This document shows positions 57,005-64,000 of a stretch of 64,000 bases of DNA, one piece after another (the first letter of the stretch is position 1; each line of letters begins with the position of its first letter). Under the pieces are notes generated by a model. It was given only the letters and a program-made list of their open reading frames with translations, did no database searches and was not told where the DNA came from. Source of the stretch: Carbonactinospora thermoautotrophica (GTDB lineage Bacteria > Actinomycetota > Actinomycetes > Streptomycetales > Carbonactinosporaceae); contig NZ_JYIJ01000019.1 of NCBI RefSeq assembly GCF_001543895.1, positions 248,001 to 312,000 on the forward strand. The letters are read 5' to 3'. Made by a program: the position numbers and the translations under genes.

Positions 57005-57430
57005 ATGACGCCGTTCATGTCAGCAGTGGCGGAGGTCGTCGGCGGCGCCGGTCACGCCGGCCTTCCCGCGACCGTGCCGAGCGAGCCCCGGCCCATGGGG
57101 GTGGGGGCCGAGCGGCAGGTGGCGATCCGTTCGCTCGCCGAGCAGTTGGCCTGCGAGGCGAACGCGGTCCTGGCGGACCGTGGGGAGCGCATCGAGCTGG
57201 AGGACCGGCCGGGCGACGGCGTGCTCGTGTTCACCCTGCGCTACCGGTCCCGGCAGGCGGAGGTGTCGACCCGGTTCGCCGACGGGGTCGCCTACGGCCG
57301 GCTACGCGGCGTTGCCGCCGGTGCGCAGGACGAGCAGCCCCGCGAGCTCGCCGGCCCCGAGGCGTTGGAGGACCTCATCCTGCGGCTGCTCGCCGGCCCC
57401 GACGACGCACCGGCGGCGGGCGGGTCCTGA
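57005..57430 (+). CDS. Unknown 141-residue protein heading the phenol-hydroxylase operon
   Basis: The protein reads MTPFMSAVAEVVGG..., then QVAIRSLAEQLACEANAVLADRGERIELEDRPGDGVLVFTLRYRSRQAEVSTRFADGVAYGRL and an acidic C-terminal helix. It is soluble and lacks cofactor motifs. In Pseudomonas the first gene of the operon is dmpK, an assembly factor of about 90 residues, but I see no resemblance to DmpK. By position it may replace DmpK. The ATG at 57005 follows the operator; ATG 57095 is a possible alternative start. Identity unknown. Confidence 0.7.
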   Translation: MTPFMSAVAEVVGGAGHAGLPATVPSEPRPMGVGAERQVAIRSLAEQLACEANAVLADRGERIELEDRPGDGVLVFTLRYRSRQAEVSTRFADGVAYGRLRGVAAGAQDEQPRELAGPEALEDLILRLLAGPDDAPAAGGS

Positions 57431-57461
57431 CCGCCCGGCACACCCCCGAAGGAGGCATCAG

Positions 57462-58484
57462 GTGCAGTACGAACTCCGGACGCAGGTCATCGAGCCGCTC
57501 CGGGCTACCTTCGACAGCCTCGTCGAGCGCTACGGCGGCCGGCCCGCCTCGCGCTACGAGGAGGCCACGATCGACGTCCAGCCCCGGGAGAACTTCCACT
57601 ACCGGCCGCTGTGGGACCCGGCGCACGAGCTGTACGACGAGGACTTCTCCGCGCTCAAGCTCGCCGACCCCTACAGCTTCACCGACCCCCGCCAGTTCTA
57701 CTACGCCCCGTACGTCACCGCTCGGGCGCAGATGTTCGACGCGTTCGGCCGGACGCTGGACTACATCGAGGAGCGCGGCCTGTTCGAGCGGATGCCCGCC
57801 GCCTGGCGGACCCTGACGGCGGCCGTCGTGCTGCCGATGCGGCACTACGAGGGCGGGGCGCAGCTGGTGTCGGTGGCCGGGGCCCGGTTCGCCTACGGCG
57901 CCACCATCGAGCAGTGCCTGTCACTCGCGGCGTTCGACCGCATCGGCAACGCCCAGCTCCTCAGCCGGGTGGGGCTGGCCCTGGGCGGGTCCGAATCGCT
58001 CGGGGAGGCGAAGCGGGCGTGGCTGGAGGCCGAAGACCTGCAGCCGTTGCGCCGCTACGCCGAGGAACTGCTGGTGGAACAGGACTGGGCGGTGGCCGCG
58101 TTCGCGCTCGACCTGGCCGACCGGCTCATCTACCCGCTGCTGTACCGGCACCTGGACGAGCAGGCGTTGGCCGGCGGCGCGGGCGCGGTGAGCCTGGTGG
58201 CGCAACACCTCGCCGGCTGGTTCGCCGACCAGCGCCGGTGGGTGGACGCCTTGCTCGCGGCCTGGGTCGCCGACCCCGAGCACGGTGAGGCCAATGCCGC
58301 GGTGCTGTCGGACGCGGCGCGCACCTGGCTGCCGCGGGCGTGCGACGCGGTCCGCGGTCTGGGCCGGGCGGCGGACGCCGCCGTCGACACCGGGGCTGAG
58401 CGCGCCGTGGACGAGTTCGCCGCCCGGCTTCGCGAACAGCTCGCGGCAGCGGGCATCCGGGCCACGGAGGAGGAGAGCGCATGA
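57462..58484 (+). CDS. dmpL: Phenol hydroxylase beta subunit (DmpL/P1)
   Basis: The 340-residue subunit shows the DmpL pattern: VQYELRTQVIEPLRATFDSLVERYGGRPASRYEEATIDVQPRENFHYRPLWDPAHELYDEDFSALKLADPYSFTDPRQFYYAPYVTARA, then HYEGGAQLVSVAGARFAYGATIEQCLSLAAFDRIGNAQLL. It scaffolds the hydroxylase and carries no iron. GAAGGAGG lies seven bases before the GTG. Its stop overlaps dmpM (ATGA). Confidence 0.93.
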   Translation: MQYELRTQVIEPLRATFDSLVERYGGRPASRYEEATIDVQPRENFHYRPLWDPAHELYDEDFSALKLADPYSFTDPRQFYYAPYVTARAQMFDAFGRTLDYIEERGLFERMPAAWRTLTAAVVLPMRHYEGGAQLVSVAGARFAYGATIEQCLSLAAFDRIGNAQLLSRVGLALGGSESLGEAKRAWLEAEDLQPLRRYAEELLVEQDWAVAAFALDLADRLIYPLLYRHLDEQALAGGAGAVSLVAQHLAGWFADQRRWVDALLAAWVADPEHGEANAAVLSDAARTWLPRACDAVRGLGRAADAAVDTGAERAVDEFAARLREQLAAAGIRATEEESA

Positions 58485-58783
58485 CCGCCACCCCTGCCCA
58501 GCAGCGTCCCCGCACGGTCGGGGTGGACCTGCAGCAGAACAGCGAGGACACCCGGGCCATCGTCGCGGCCATCGAGCGGGACAACCCCGAAGCCGTCGTC
58601 CGTCACATGCCGGGCCTGGTGAAGATCCAGACACCCGGGCGGCTCGTGGTCCGGCGCGAGACGGTCGAGGAGCTGCTCGGCCGGCCGTGGGAGACGCACG
58701 AGTTCCAGCTCGCCATCGTCACCTACTACGGCCACGTCGACGAGTGGGACGACGACGAGATCGTCATCAAGTGGAGTCACTGA
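58481..58783 (+). CDS. dmpM: Phenol hydroxylase coupling protein (DmpM/P2)
   Basis: This 100-residue cofactor-free effector of the MmoB/DmpM family reads VGVDLQQNSEDTRAIVAAIERDNPEAVVRHMPGLVKIQTPGRLVVRRETVEELLGRPWETHEFQLAIVTYYGHV. It is paralogous to TmoD 4 kb away but clearly of phenol-hydroxylase type (FQLAIVTYYGHVDEWDDDEIVIKW ending). ATG overlaps the dmpL stop; six bases separate it from dmpN. Confidence 0.94.
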   Translation: MTATPAQQRPRTVGVDLQQNSEDTRAIVAAIERDNPEAVVRHMPGLVKIQTPGRLVVRRETVEELLGRPWETHEFQLAIVTYYGHVDEWDDDEIVIKWSH

Positions 58784-58789
58784 GGAGCC

Positions 58790-60298
58790 ATGGCCAAGAA
58801 GCTTCCGCTCAAGCAGCGTTACGCGGCCCTCACCCGGGACGTGCACTGGGAACCGTCCTACGTCGACCCGGAGAAGGTCTTCCCGTACACCTCGTTCGAG
58901 GGCATCAAGATCCACGACTGGTCCAAGTGGGAGGACCCGTTTCGGCTGACCGTCGACGCCTACCACAAGTACCAGGCGGAGAAGGACAAGCGGCTGTACG
59001 CGGTCCTGGACGGCTTCGCGCAGAGCCAGGGACACCTGACGCTCTCCGACGCCCGGTACCTGAACGCGATGAAGCTGTTCATCCAGGGCGTGACGCCCCT
59101 GGAGTACGCCGCGCACCGCCACTTCGCGTTCCTGGCGCGCTACCTCAACGGCGCCGGCCCCAGGTTCGCCGCGCTGTGCCAGAGCATCGACGAGCTGCGG
59201 CACACCCAGACCGAGATCCACACCCTGTCCATCTACAACAAGTACTACCCCGGGTTCCACAACTGGAACAGGATGCACGACCGGGTGTGGTACCTGTCGG
59301 TGCCCAAGTCGTTCTTCGACGACGCGATCTCGGCCGGCCCGTTCGAGTTCCTCATCGCGATCTCGTTCAGCTTCGAGTACCTGCTGACGAACCTGCTGTT
59401 CGTGCCGTTCATGAGCGGCGCCAGCTTCAACGGCGACCTGCCGTCGATGACCTTCGGGTTCTCCGCGCAGAGCGACGAGAGCCGACACATGACGCTGGGC
59501 CTGGAGGCGATCAAGTTCCTGCTGGAGCAGGACGAGGGCAACGTCCCGATCATCCAGGACTGGATCGACAAGTGGTTCTGGCGCGGGTACCGGGTGGCCG
59601 CCCTGGTCGCGGCGATGACCGACTACATGCTGCCGAAGAAGTTCATGAGCTGGAAGGAGGCGTTCGAGCTCTACTTCGAGGAGCAGATGCTCGGCGGGCT
59701 CTTCCCCGACCTGGCGTTCTACGGGATCAAGCCGCCGCGTCACGTCGAGCACGCCATCGGTGAGAAGGACATCCTCTCCCACCAGGTCTACTGGGTGCTC
59801 TACCAGTTCTCCTTCGCCGCCTCGTTCACCACGACCGTGCCCGAGCCGTACGAGCTGGACTGGCTGTCCAGCCAGTACCCGGACACCTTCGACCGGTTCT
59901 ACCGGCCGCTGTGGGACAAGGCGCGCAAGATCCAGGAGAACGGCGGGCGATTCTTCTTCAAGGGCCTGCCCCAGCTCTGCCAGACCTGCCAGATCCCGAT
60001 GGCCTTCACCGAGCCCGGCGACCCGACCACGATCTGCCAGCGGCACACCGTGTACAACGGCGAGCGCTTCGACTTCTGCTCCGACGGCTGCCAGTGGGTC
60101 TTCGAGCGCGAGCCGGAGAAGTACGTGCAGGCCTGGATGCCGGTGCACCAGATCTACCAGGGCAACTGCGGCGGGCCGAGCGTGCCTGAGGTGCTGGCCT
60201 GGTACGGCATCCAGGAGGGCGACAACGGCGAGTACCTGGGCTCGGTGGAGCACACGAACTGGCAGCGCTGGCACGCCACCGCACCTGTGGGGAGCTGA
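58790..60298 (+). CDS. dmpN: Phenol hydroxylase di-iron alpha subunit (DmpN/P3)
   Basis: The 502-residue catalytic subunit carries Glu105, Glu135 and His138 (DELRH), Glu196, Glu230 and His233 (DESRH) as di-iron ligands. A C-terminal YHS-type Cys motif (CQTCQIP...FCSDGC) is present. The N-terminus MAKKLPLKQRYAALTRDVHWEPSYVDPEKVFPYTSFEGIKIHDWSKWEDPFRLTVDAYHKYQAEKDKRLYAVLDGF is diagnostic of multicomponent phenol hydroxylases. It converts phenol or cresols to catechols. Gene order L-M-N-O is canonical. Confidence 0.96.
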   Translation: MAKKLPLKQRYAALTRDVHWEPSYVDPEKVFPYTSFEGIKIHDWSKWEDPFRLTVDAYHKYQAEKDKRLYAVLDGFAQSQGHLTLSDARYLNAMKLFIQGVTPLEYAAHRHFAFLARYLNGAGPRFAALCQSIDELRHTQTEIHTLSIYNKYYPGFHNWNRMHDRVWYLSVPKSFFDDAISAGPFEFLIAISFSFEYLLTNLLFVPFMSGASFNGDLPSMTFGFSAQSDESRHMTLGLEAIKFLLEQDEGNVPIIQDWIDKWFWRGYRVAALVAAMTDYMLPKKFMSWKEAFELYFEEQMLGGLFPDLAFYGIKPPRHVEHAIGEKDILSHQVYWVLYQFSFAASFTTTVPEPYELDWLSSQYPDTFDRFYRPLWDKARKIQENGGRFFFKGLPQLCQTCQIPMAFTEPGDPTTICQRHTVYNGERFDFCSDGCQWVFEREPEKYVQAWMPVHQIYQGNCGGPSVPEVLAWYGIQEGDNGEYLGSVEHTNWQRWHATAPVGS

Positions 60299-60303
60299 CT
60301 ACC

Positions 60304-60627
60304 ATGCCCGTACGCGCGATCACCGACACCTACGTCTTCCCGTCCAGCTCCCGCCAGGAGCTGTACGGCGACGACCAGCTCGTCCACGTGCTGTGGCGGG
60401 GCAACATGACGCTCTGCGCGGCGGCCTGCTTCCGGGCGCCGAAGGCCATGACGTGGTCGGCCTTCCTCACCGAGATGGTCGAGCCCTGGGCTGGTTCCGA
60501 CCCTGACTACGTCCCCGGGTCGGCCCGCGACTGGGTGCTCGACGGCCGGCCGTTCACCCCCGAGCCCGACCGGACCCTCGCCGAGCTGGGGGTCGGCCAC
60601 AAGAGCCTGATCGAGTTCTGGGTGTGA
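60304..60627 (+). CDS. dmpO: Phenol hydroxylase gamma subunit (DmpO/P4)
   Basis: The 107-residue subunit reads MPVRAITDTYVFPSSSRQELYGDDQLVHVLWRGNMTLCAAACFRAPKAMTWSAFLTEMVEPWAGSDPDYVPGSA, typical of DmpO. It completes the hydroxylase. Its stop overlaps the ferredoxin GTG as GTGA. Confidence 0.95.
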   Translation: MPVRAITDTYVFPSSSRQELYGDDQLVHVLWRGNMTLCAAACFRAPKAMTWSAFLTEMVEPWAGSDPDYVPGSARDWVLDGRPFTPEPDRTLAELGVGHKSLIEFWV

Positions 60628-61010
60628 CGGTGGCGACGGTGACCGTCGAGGGCGTCACGGTGGAGCTCCAGCCCGGGGAGACCATCCTCGCGGGCCTGCA
60701 CCGCGCCGGGTACGCCTACCGGATCGGCTGCCGCCGGGGCGGCTGCGGGGTGTGCAAGGCGGAGGTGACCACCGGCACGGTCTCCCACGTCGGGCCGGTG
60801 GCCGAGGCGGCGCTGCCGGCCGCCGAACAGGCCCGGGGCGTCTGCCTCACCTGCCGGGCCGTGCCAGCCACCGACGTCGTCATCCGACTGCGCGACGACG
60901 CACGGTTCCGCTGCGTCGCGCCTCTTCTCGCCGGCCTCGCCGGCGCTCACGCGAACCACCGCTCCCAGGAGCGGAACCGCCGCTCCCAGGAGCAGGGAGG
61001 AGAGAACTGA
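60624..61010 (+). CDS. dmpQ: Plant-type [2Fe-2S] ferredoxin (DmpQ/XylT type)
   Basis: The 128-residue protein has a chloroplast-type ferredoxin domain with C-x4-C-x2-C (CRRGGCGVC) and the distal Cys in GVCLTC. Such ferredoxins reduce the oxidised iron of catechol 2,3-dioxygenase and so reactivate it, which fits its place directly before that gene. The C-terminal 20 residues are a polar tail encoded by a short direct repeat (CGCTCCCAGGAGC twice, 60959-60993). The stop overlaps the dioxygenase ATG by one base. Confidence 0.9.
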   Translation: MTVATVTVEGVTVELQPGETILAGLHRAGYAYRIGCRRGGCGVCKAEVTTGTVSHVGPVAEAALPAAEQARGVCLTCRAVPATDVVIRLRDDARFRCVAPLLAGLAGAHANHRSQERNRRSQEQGGEN

Positions 61011-61921
61011 TGGGTGTCATGCGACTGGGCTACGTACACGCCCGGGTCACCGACTTGGCGGCAGCGCGCTCGCACTACGGCGACACGCTGGGGATGCGGC
61101 TGGTCCACGAGGAGAGCGACCGGCTGTACTACAAGGCGTGGGACGAGTACGACCACCACTCGGTCGTCCTGGAGTCCGGCGGCGTCGGGCTGGTCAAGCT
61201 CGGCTACAAGTGCCAAAGCCCCGACGACATCGCGGAGTTCGAGAACCGCATCCAGCGGTTCGGCTGCATCACCGAGCGGATGAGCAAGGGTGAGAACCTG
61301 GCCGTCGGCGACGGCCTGCGCGTGGTGCTGCCCAGCGACCACGTCCTGGAGCTGTACGCGGACATCGAGTACGTCGGCACCGAGACCGGAACGCTCAACC
61401 CCGACCCGTTCCCGCGACACCTGGTGGGCGTGGGCGTGCCCCGGATCGACCACGCGCTCATCACGTGTGAGGAGCCGGAGGTGCTGGAGCGGTTCTTCGC
61501 CGAGTGCCTGGACTTCCACGCCTCCGAGCGGGTGGTGACCCAGCTGGACGGCGGTGAGCTGCTCGGCTCGTGGATGTTCTGCACCAACACCCCCCACGAC
61601 ATCGCCTTCATCAAGGGCCCGAACGGCAAGCTGCACCACTTCGCCTACTACCTGACCGACTGGAACGAGATCCTGCGGGCGGGCGACATCTTCGCGATGG
61701 ACGACGTGTCGGTCGACGTGGGCCCGACCCGGCACGGCATCACCCGCGGCCAGACGATCTACTTCTTCGACCCGGCCGGCAACCGCAACGAGGTGTTCGC
61801 CGCCGGGTACATCACCTACCCCGACTTCCCGACCATCACCTGGACCGCCGACCAGCTCGCCAAGGGCATCTTCTACGTGTCCCGCGAGCTCAACGACCGG
61901 TTCACCACGGTCCTGACCTGA
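61010..61921 (+). CDS. dmpB: Catechol 2,3-dioxygenase (extradiol, DmpB/XylE type)
   Basis: The 303-residue type I extradiol dioxygenase opens catechol beside the diol to 2-hydroxymuconic semialdehyde. Iron ligands are His148 (RIDHAL), His209 or 210 (LHHFAYYL) and Glu261 (NRNEVFAAGY). The flanking family signature (IYFFDPAGNRNEVF) is intact. GGGAGGAG precedes the ATG. The N-terminal half is the structurally similar non-catalytic domain. A hairpin separates it from the reductase gene. Confidence 0.95.
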   Translation: MGVMRLGYVHARVTDLAAARSHYGDTLGMRLVHEESDRLYYKAWDEYDHHSVVLESGGVGLVKLGYKCQSPDDIAEFENRIQRFGCITERMSKGENLAVGDGLRVVLPSDHVLELYADIEYVGTETGTLNPDPFPRHLVGVGVPRIDHALITCEEPEVLERFFAECLDFHASERVVTQLDGGELLGSWMFCTNTPHDIAFIKGPNGKLHHFAYYLTDWNEILRAGDIFAMDDVSVDVGPTRHGITRGQTIYFFDPAGNRNEVFAAGYITYPDFPTITWTADQLAKGIFYVSRELNDRFTTVLT

Positions 61922-61931
61922 CCCGCGCGGT

Positions 61932-61971
61932 CGCGGGCGGGCCCGCCGCAGCGCATCCGGGCCCGCCCGCG
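61932..61971 (+). terminator. 14-bp hairpin between dmpB and dmpP
   Basis: CGCGGGCGGGCCCG (61932-61945) and CGGGCCCGCCCGCG (61958-61971) pair perfectly with a 12-base loop in the 93-base gap. No U-tract. It may partly terminate or stabilise the upstream hydroxylase-dioxygenase message. Confidence 0.6.
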
Positions 61972-62014
61972 CACCACCCCAGCACGTTTCACGACTGCCG
62001 AAGGAGTGACCCGG

Positions 62015-63073
62015 ATGCCGGCGACGTACCGGGTGACCGTCGAGCCGCTCGGACAACAGGTCGACTGTCGCGAGGACCAGCCCATCCTGGATGCCTGCCT
62101 GCGCGCCGGGATCTGGCTGCCGCATGCCTGCACACACGGCACCTGCGGCACCTGCAAGGTGGAGATCCTCGACGGCGAGGTCGACCACGGCGACGCTTCG
62201 ACGTTCGCCCTGATGGACTTCGAACGCGATGAGGGCAAGACCCTGCTCTGCTGCGCGCGGCCCCGCTCCGACGTGACCATCGAGGGCGACGTCGAGGTCG
62301 AGGAGGGCGTCACCACCTATCCGGTGCGCGACTTCGTCGGCACGGTCGCCGCGGTCGAGGACTGCGCCACCGACACCCGCCGGCTGCTCATCGACCTCGA
62401 CCACGACATCGCGTTCAACCCCGGCCAGTACGTGTCCCTCGAGGTGCCCGGCACGGGGGTGAGCCGCACGTACTCGATGGCCAACCCCCCGGCCGAATCC
62501 CGCCGCATCGAGTTGCACATCCGCCGCACCCCCGGCGGGCTGGCCAGCGACGGCTGGATCTTCAAGACCCTGGCGCCGGGGGACACGGTCCGCCTCTCCG
62601 GCCCGTACGGCCGTTTCTTCTGGCGCCCCGCCCGCACCGAGCCGGCCATCTGCATCGCCGGCGGCACGGGGCTGGCGCCGATCAAGGCCATGATCCGGCA
62701 CGTGCTGGAAACCGGCGCCGACCGCGAGATCATCCTCTACCATGGCGGGCGCACCGCGGCCCACATGTACGACGTCGACTACTTCCGCGCGCTGGAGGAA
62801 GCCCATCCCGACCGGTTCCGCTACCGGCCGTGCCTGTCCGATGAGCAGGCGGCCGGGTACCAGACCGGGCTGGTCACCGACGTGCTGGCCGCCGAGATGG
62901 ACACCTGCCGCGGCCACGTCGCCTACGTGTGCGGCCCGCCGCCCATGGTGGAGGCCGCGCTGCGCACCCTCATGGCCAAGCGGCTGTTCCCCCGGGACAT
63001 CTACCGGGAGGACTTCTACGACGCCTCGGACAAGGCCGCCGCGAACGTGCGCAGCCCCCTGCTCAAGCGGTGA
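62015..63073 (+). CDS. dmpP: Phenol hydroxylase reductase (DmpP/P5)
   Basis: The 352-residue flavo-iron-sulfur reductase has an N-terminal [2Fe-2S] domain (CTHGTCGTC, final Cys in LLCCAR), an FAD domain (RTYSMANPP) and an NADH domain (AICIAGGTGLAPIKAMIRHVLE, AYVCGPPPMVEAAL). Length equals DmpP (353). AAGGAG is eight bases before the ATG at 62015; GTG at 62006 overlaps that site and is rejected. Unlike Pseudomonas, where P follows O, the reductase lies after the ferredoxin and dioxygenase genes. Confidence 0.93.
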   Translation: MPATYRVTVEPLGQQVDCREDQPILDACLRAGIWLPHACTHGTCGTCKVEILDGEVDHGDASTFALMDFERDEGKTLLCCARPRSDVTIEGDVEVEEGVTTYPVRDFVGTVAAVEDCATDTRRLLIDLDHDIAFNPGQYVSLEVPGTGVSRTYSMANPPAESRRIELHIRRTPGGLASDGWIFKTLAPGDTVRLSGPYGRFFWRPARTEPAICIAGGTGLAPIKAMIRHVLETGADREIILYHGGRTAAHMYDVDYFRALEEAHPDRFRYRPCLSDEQAAGYQTGLVTDVLAAEMDTCRGHVAYVCGPPPMVEAALRTLMAKRLFPRDIYREDFYDASDKAAANVRSPLLKR

Positions 63074-63118
63074 GGGGCGGACTGCGGGGTCGCGGTGAGG
63101 GGCGGACTGCAGGGTCGG
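63069..63118. repeat. Tandem 25-bp duplication after dmpP
   Basis: Two consecutive 25-bp units (63069-63093 and 63094-63118) both begin GGTGAGGGGCGGACTGC and differ at two positions. They straddle the dmpP stop (TGA within the first unit) and duplicate it. Probably a replication-slippage product without function. Confidence 0.8.
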
Positions 63119-63160
63119 CGCCGGGGCAGGACAGCGGCAGGAACAGCGAGAGGAGCACAG

Positions 63161-64000
63161 GTGAGTGACGTCGACAGCCGCGTGCGGCGGCCCGAGCTGG
63201 GCGCCTCGGTGGTCGCCCGCGGCATCCGCACCAACTACCTGGAGGCCGGCTCGGGCCCACCGGTCGTGCTGGTACACGGCTCCGGACCCGGGGTGAGCGC
63301 CTACGCGAACTGGCGGCTCACCATGCCGGCCCTGGCCGAGCGGTTCCGCGTGCTGGCCCCGGACATGGTCGGCTTCGGCTACACCGAGCGGCCCGCGGGC
63401 CTGCGCTACGACACCGAGACGTGGACCGATCACCTGGTCGGTTTCCTCGACGCGCTCGGGCTGGCCCGCGTCAACCTGGTCGGCAACAGCTTCGGCGGCG
63501 CGATCGCGCTGCGGGTCGCCGCCCGCCACCCCGACCGGGTGGACCGGCTGGTGCTCATGGGCAGCGTGGGCGTGTCGTTCCCGATCACCCCCGGCCTGGA
63601 CGCGGTCTGGGGTTACCAGCCGTCGCTGGAGAACATGCGCCGCCTGCTCGACATCTTCGCCTACTCCCGCGAGCTGGTCACCGACGAGCTGGCCGAGGTC
63701 CGCTACCGGGCGAGCATCCAGCCCGGCTTCCACGAGTCGTACTCGGCGATGTTCCCCGCCCCCCGGCAGCGCTGGGTGGACGCGCTCGCCACGCCCGAGG
63801 AGGAGATCGCCGCGCTCCCGCACGAGACCCTCCTCATCCACGGCCGCGACGACCAGGTGATCCCGATGGAGGTGTCGCTGCGCCTGCTGCGGCTCATCGG
63901 CAACGCGCGACTGCACGTCTTCGGCCGCTGCGGGCACTGGACCCAGATCGAACGCGGCGAGGAGTTCAATCGCCTGCTCGTGGACTTCCTGGACCGGCCG
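63161..64000 (+). CDS. dmpD: 2-hydroxymuconic semialdehyde hydrolase (DmpD type), 3' end beyond window
   Basis: A GTG at 63161 with GAGAGGAG upstream opens a frame that runs to the window edge (280 codons). The alpha/beta-hydrolase shows the oxyanion segment VLVHGSGPGVSAYANWR, nucleophile elbow GNSFGG, acid GRDDQVIP and base CGHWTQIE. The HGSGPGVSA-x-ANWR and late PMEVSLRLLRLIGNARLH segments match DmpD/XylF, which hydrolyse the ring-cleavage product to 2-hydroxypent-2,4-dienoate. Only a few C-terminal residues should be missing. Other meta-pathway genes likely follow. Confidence 0.93.
   Translation, partial: MSDVDSRVRRPELGASVVARGIRTNYLEAGSGPPVVLVHGSGPGVSAYANWRLTMPALAERFRVLAPDMVGFGYTERPAGLRYDTETWTDHLVGFLDALGLARVNLVGNSFGGAIALRVAARHPDRVDRLVLMGSVGVSFPITPGLDAVWGYQPSLENMRRLLDIFAYSRELVTDELAEVRYRASIQPGFHESYSAMFPAPRQRWVDALATPEEEIAALPHETLLIHGRDDQVIPMEVSLRLLRLIGNARLHVFGRCGHWTQIERGEEFNRLLVDFLDRP

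Noticed and set aside
63069-63118. 25-bp tandem repeat as a regulatory operator of dmpD
   Set aside because: The first unit overlaps the dmpP stop and the second is a simple near-copy of it, best explained by slippage; no internal symmetry.
60947-63937. 996-codon minus-strand frame over the dmp operon
   Set aside because: It is the antisense shadow of catechol dioxygenase, reductase and hydrolase genes, which have complete family motifs.
1-64000. tRNA, rRNA genes, CRISPR arrays, insertion-sequence transposases or an integrase
   Set aside because: None was recognised; repeats seen are the palindromes, iterons and short tandem units listed as features.

Overview
The window is about 70% G+C with dense, GTG-rich genes. 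It reads as the chromosome of a filamentous, spore-forming actinomycete related to Streptomyces or Streptosporangium. The evidence is a BldN-type sigma factor with an adjacent DUF5667 anti-sigma-like gene, Lsr2, ClpC with a ClgR box, the small ribosomal protein bS22, and a ppx - isomerase - proC - HTH - bS22 - epimerase - acyltransferase - HAD gene order like Mycobacterium Rv0496-Rv0505c. I cannot name the genus.

Layout. 1-5.2 kb: cofactor operon panD(end)-nadB-nadC-coaX, then lysS and a 30-residue membrane peptide. 5.4-9.8 kb: argA-type acetyltransferase, lsr2, a long structured non-coding stretch with ClgR and SigR-like sites, clpC. 9.9-13.1 kb: a fatty-acid transporter, then a graveyard with a decayed XRE/DUF5753-DUF397 pair framed by two related perfect palindromes and a decayed NACHT/LRR-type gene that has lost its ATPase. 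13.2-23 kb: mutY, a lipoprotein-like gene, a probable conflict-defence island (DUF5706 membrane protein facing an SPFH-like protein, a P-loop/HEAT ATPase, a nucleotide-cyclase homologue and a Crp/Fnr regulator), then disA and radA. 23-25.6 kb: two paralogous sigma factor/zinc-motif fusion genes separated by 10-bp-phased iterons. 25.7-45 kb: the Rv0496-like conserved block, proline metabolism (putative prodh, proC), a MacAB-like exporter, acuC, bldN and its partner, an acyl-CoA ligase and a glutaredoxin. 45-50.7 kb: GNAT, PPC-domain protein, class A PBP, EI24 protein, Uma2 nuclease.

51-64 kb is a catabolic island. A complete toluene-4-monooxygenase-type operon (tmoABCDEF plus an alcohol dehydrogenase) is transcribed leftward. 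A phenol-hydroxylase operon (dmpLMNO, ferredoxin, catechol 2,3-dioxygenase, reductase, 2-hydroxymuconic semialdehyde hydrolase running off the end) is transcribed rightward. They share a 410-bp divergent control region with two copies of an unusual operator. Together they would take toluene or benzene through cresol or phenol and catechol to meta cleavage.

Two points stand out beyond ordinary annotation. The first is the cyclase/ATPase/SPFH/DUF5706 cassette: cyclase and ATPase share a short glycine-rich motif at the C-terminus of one and near the N-terminus of the other, as in NLR-effector signalling pairs, and the cassette looks like a Pycsar-NLR hybrid. The second is the regular use of TAnnnT boxes 6-8 nt in front of start codons (13 genes), which implies widespread leaderless mRNAs and fixed many of the starts chosen here.
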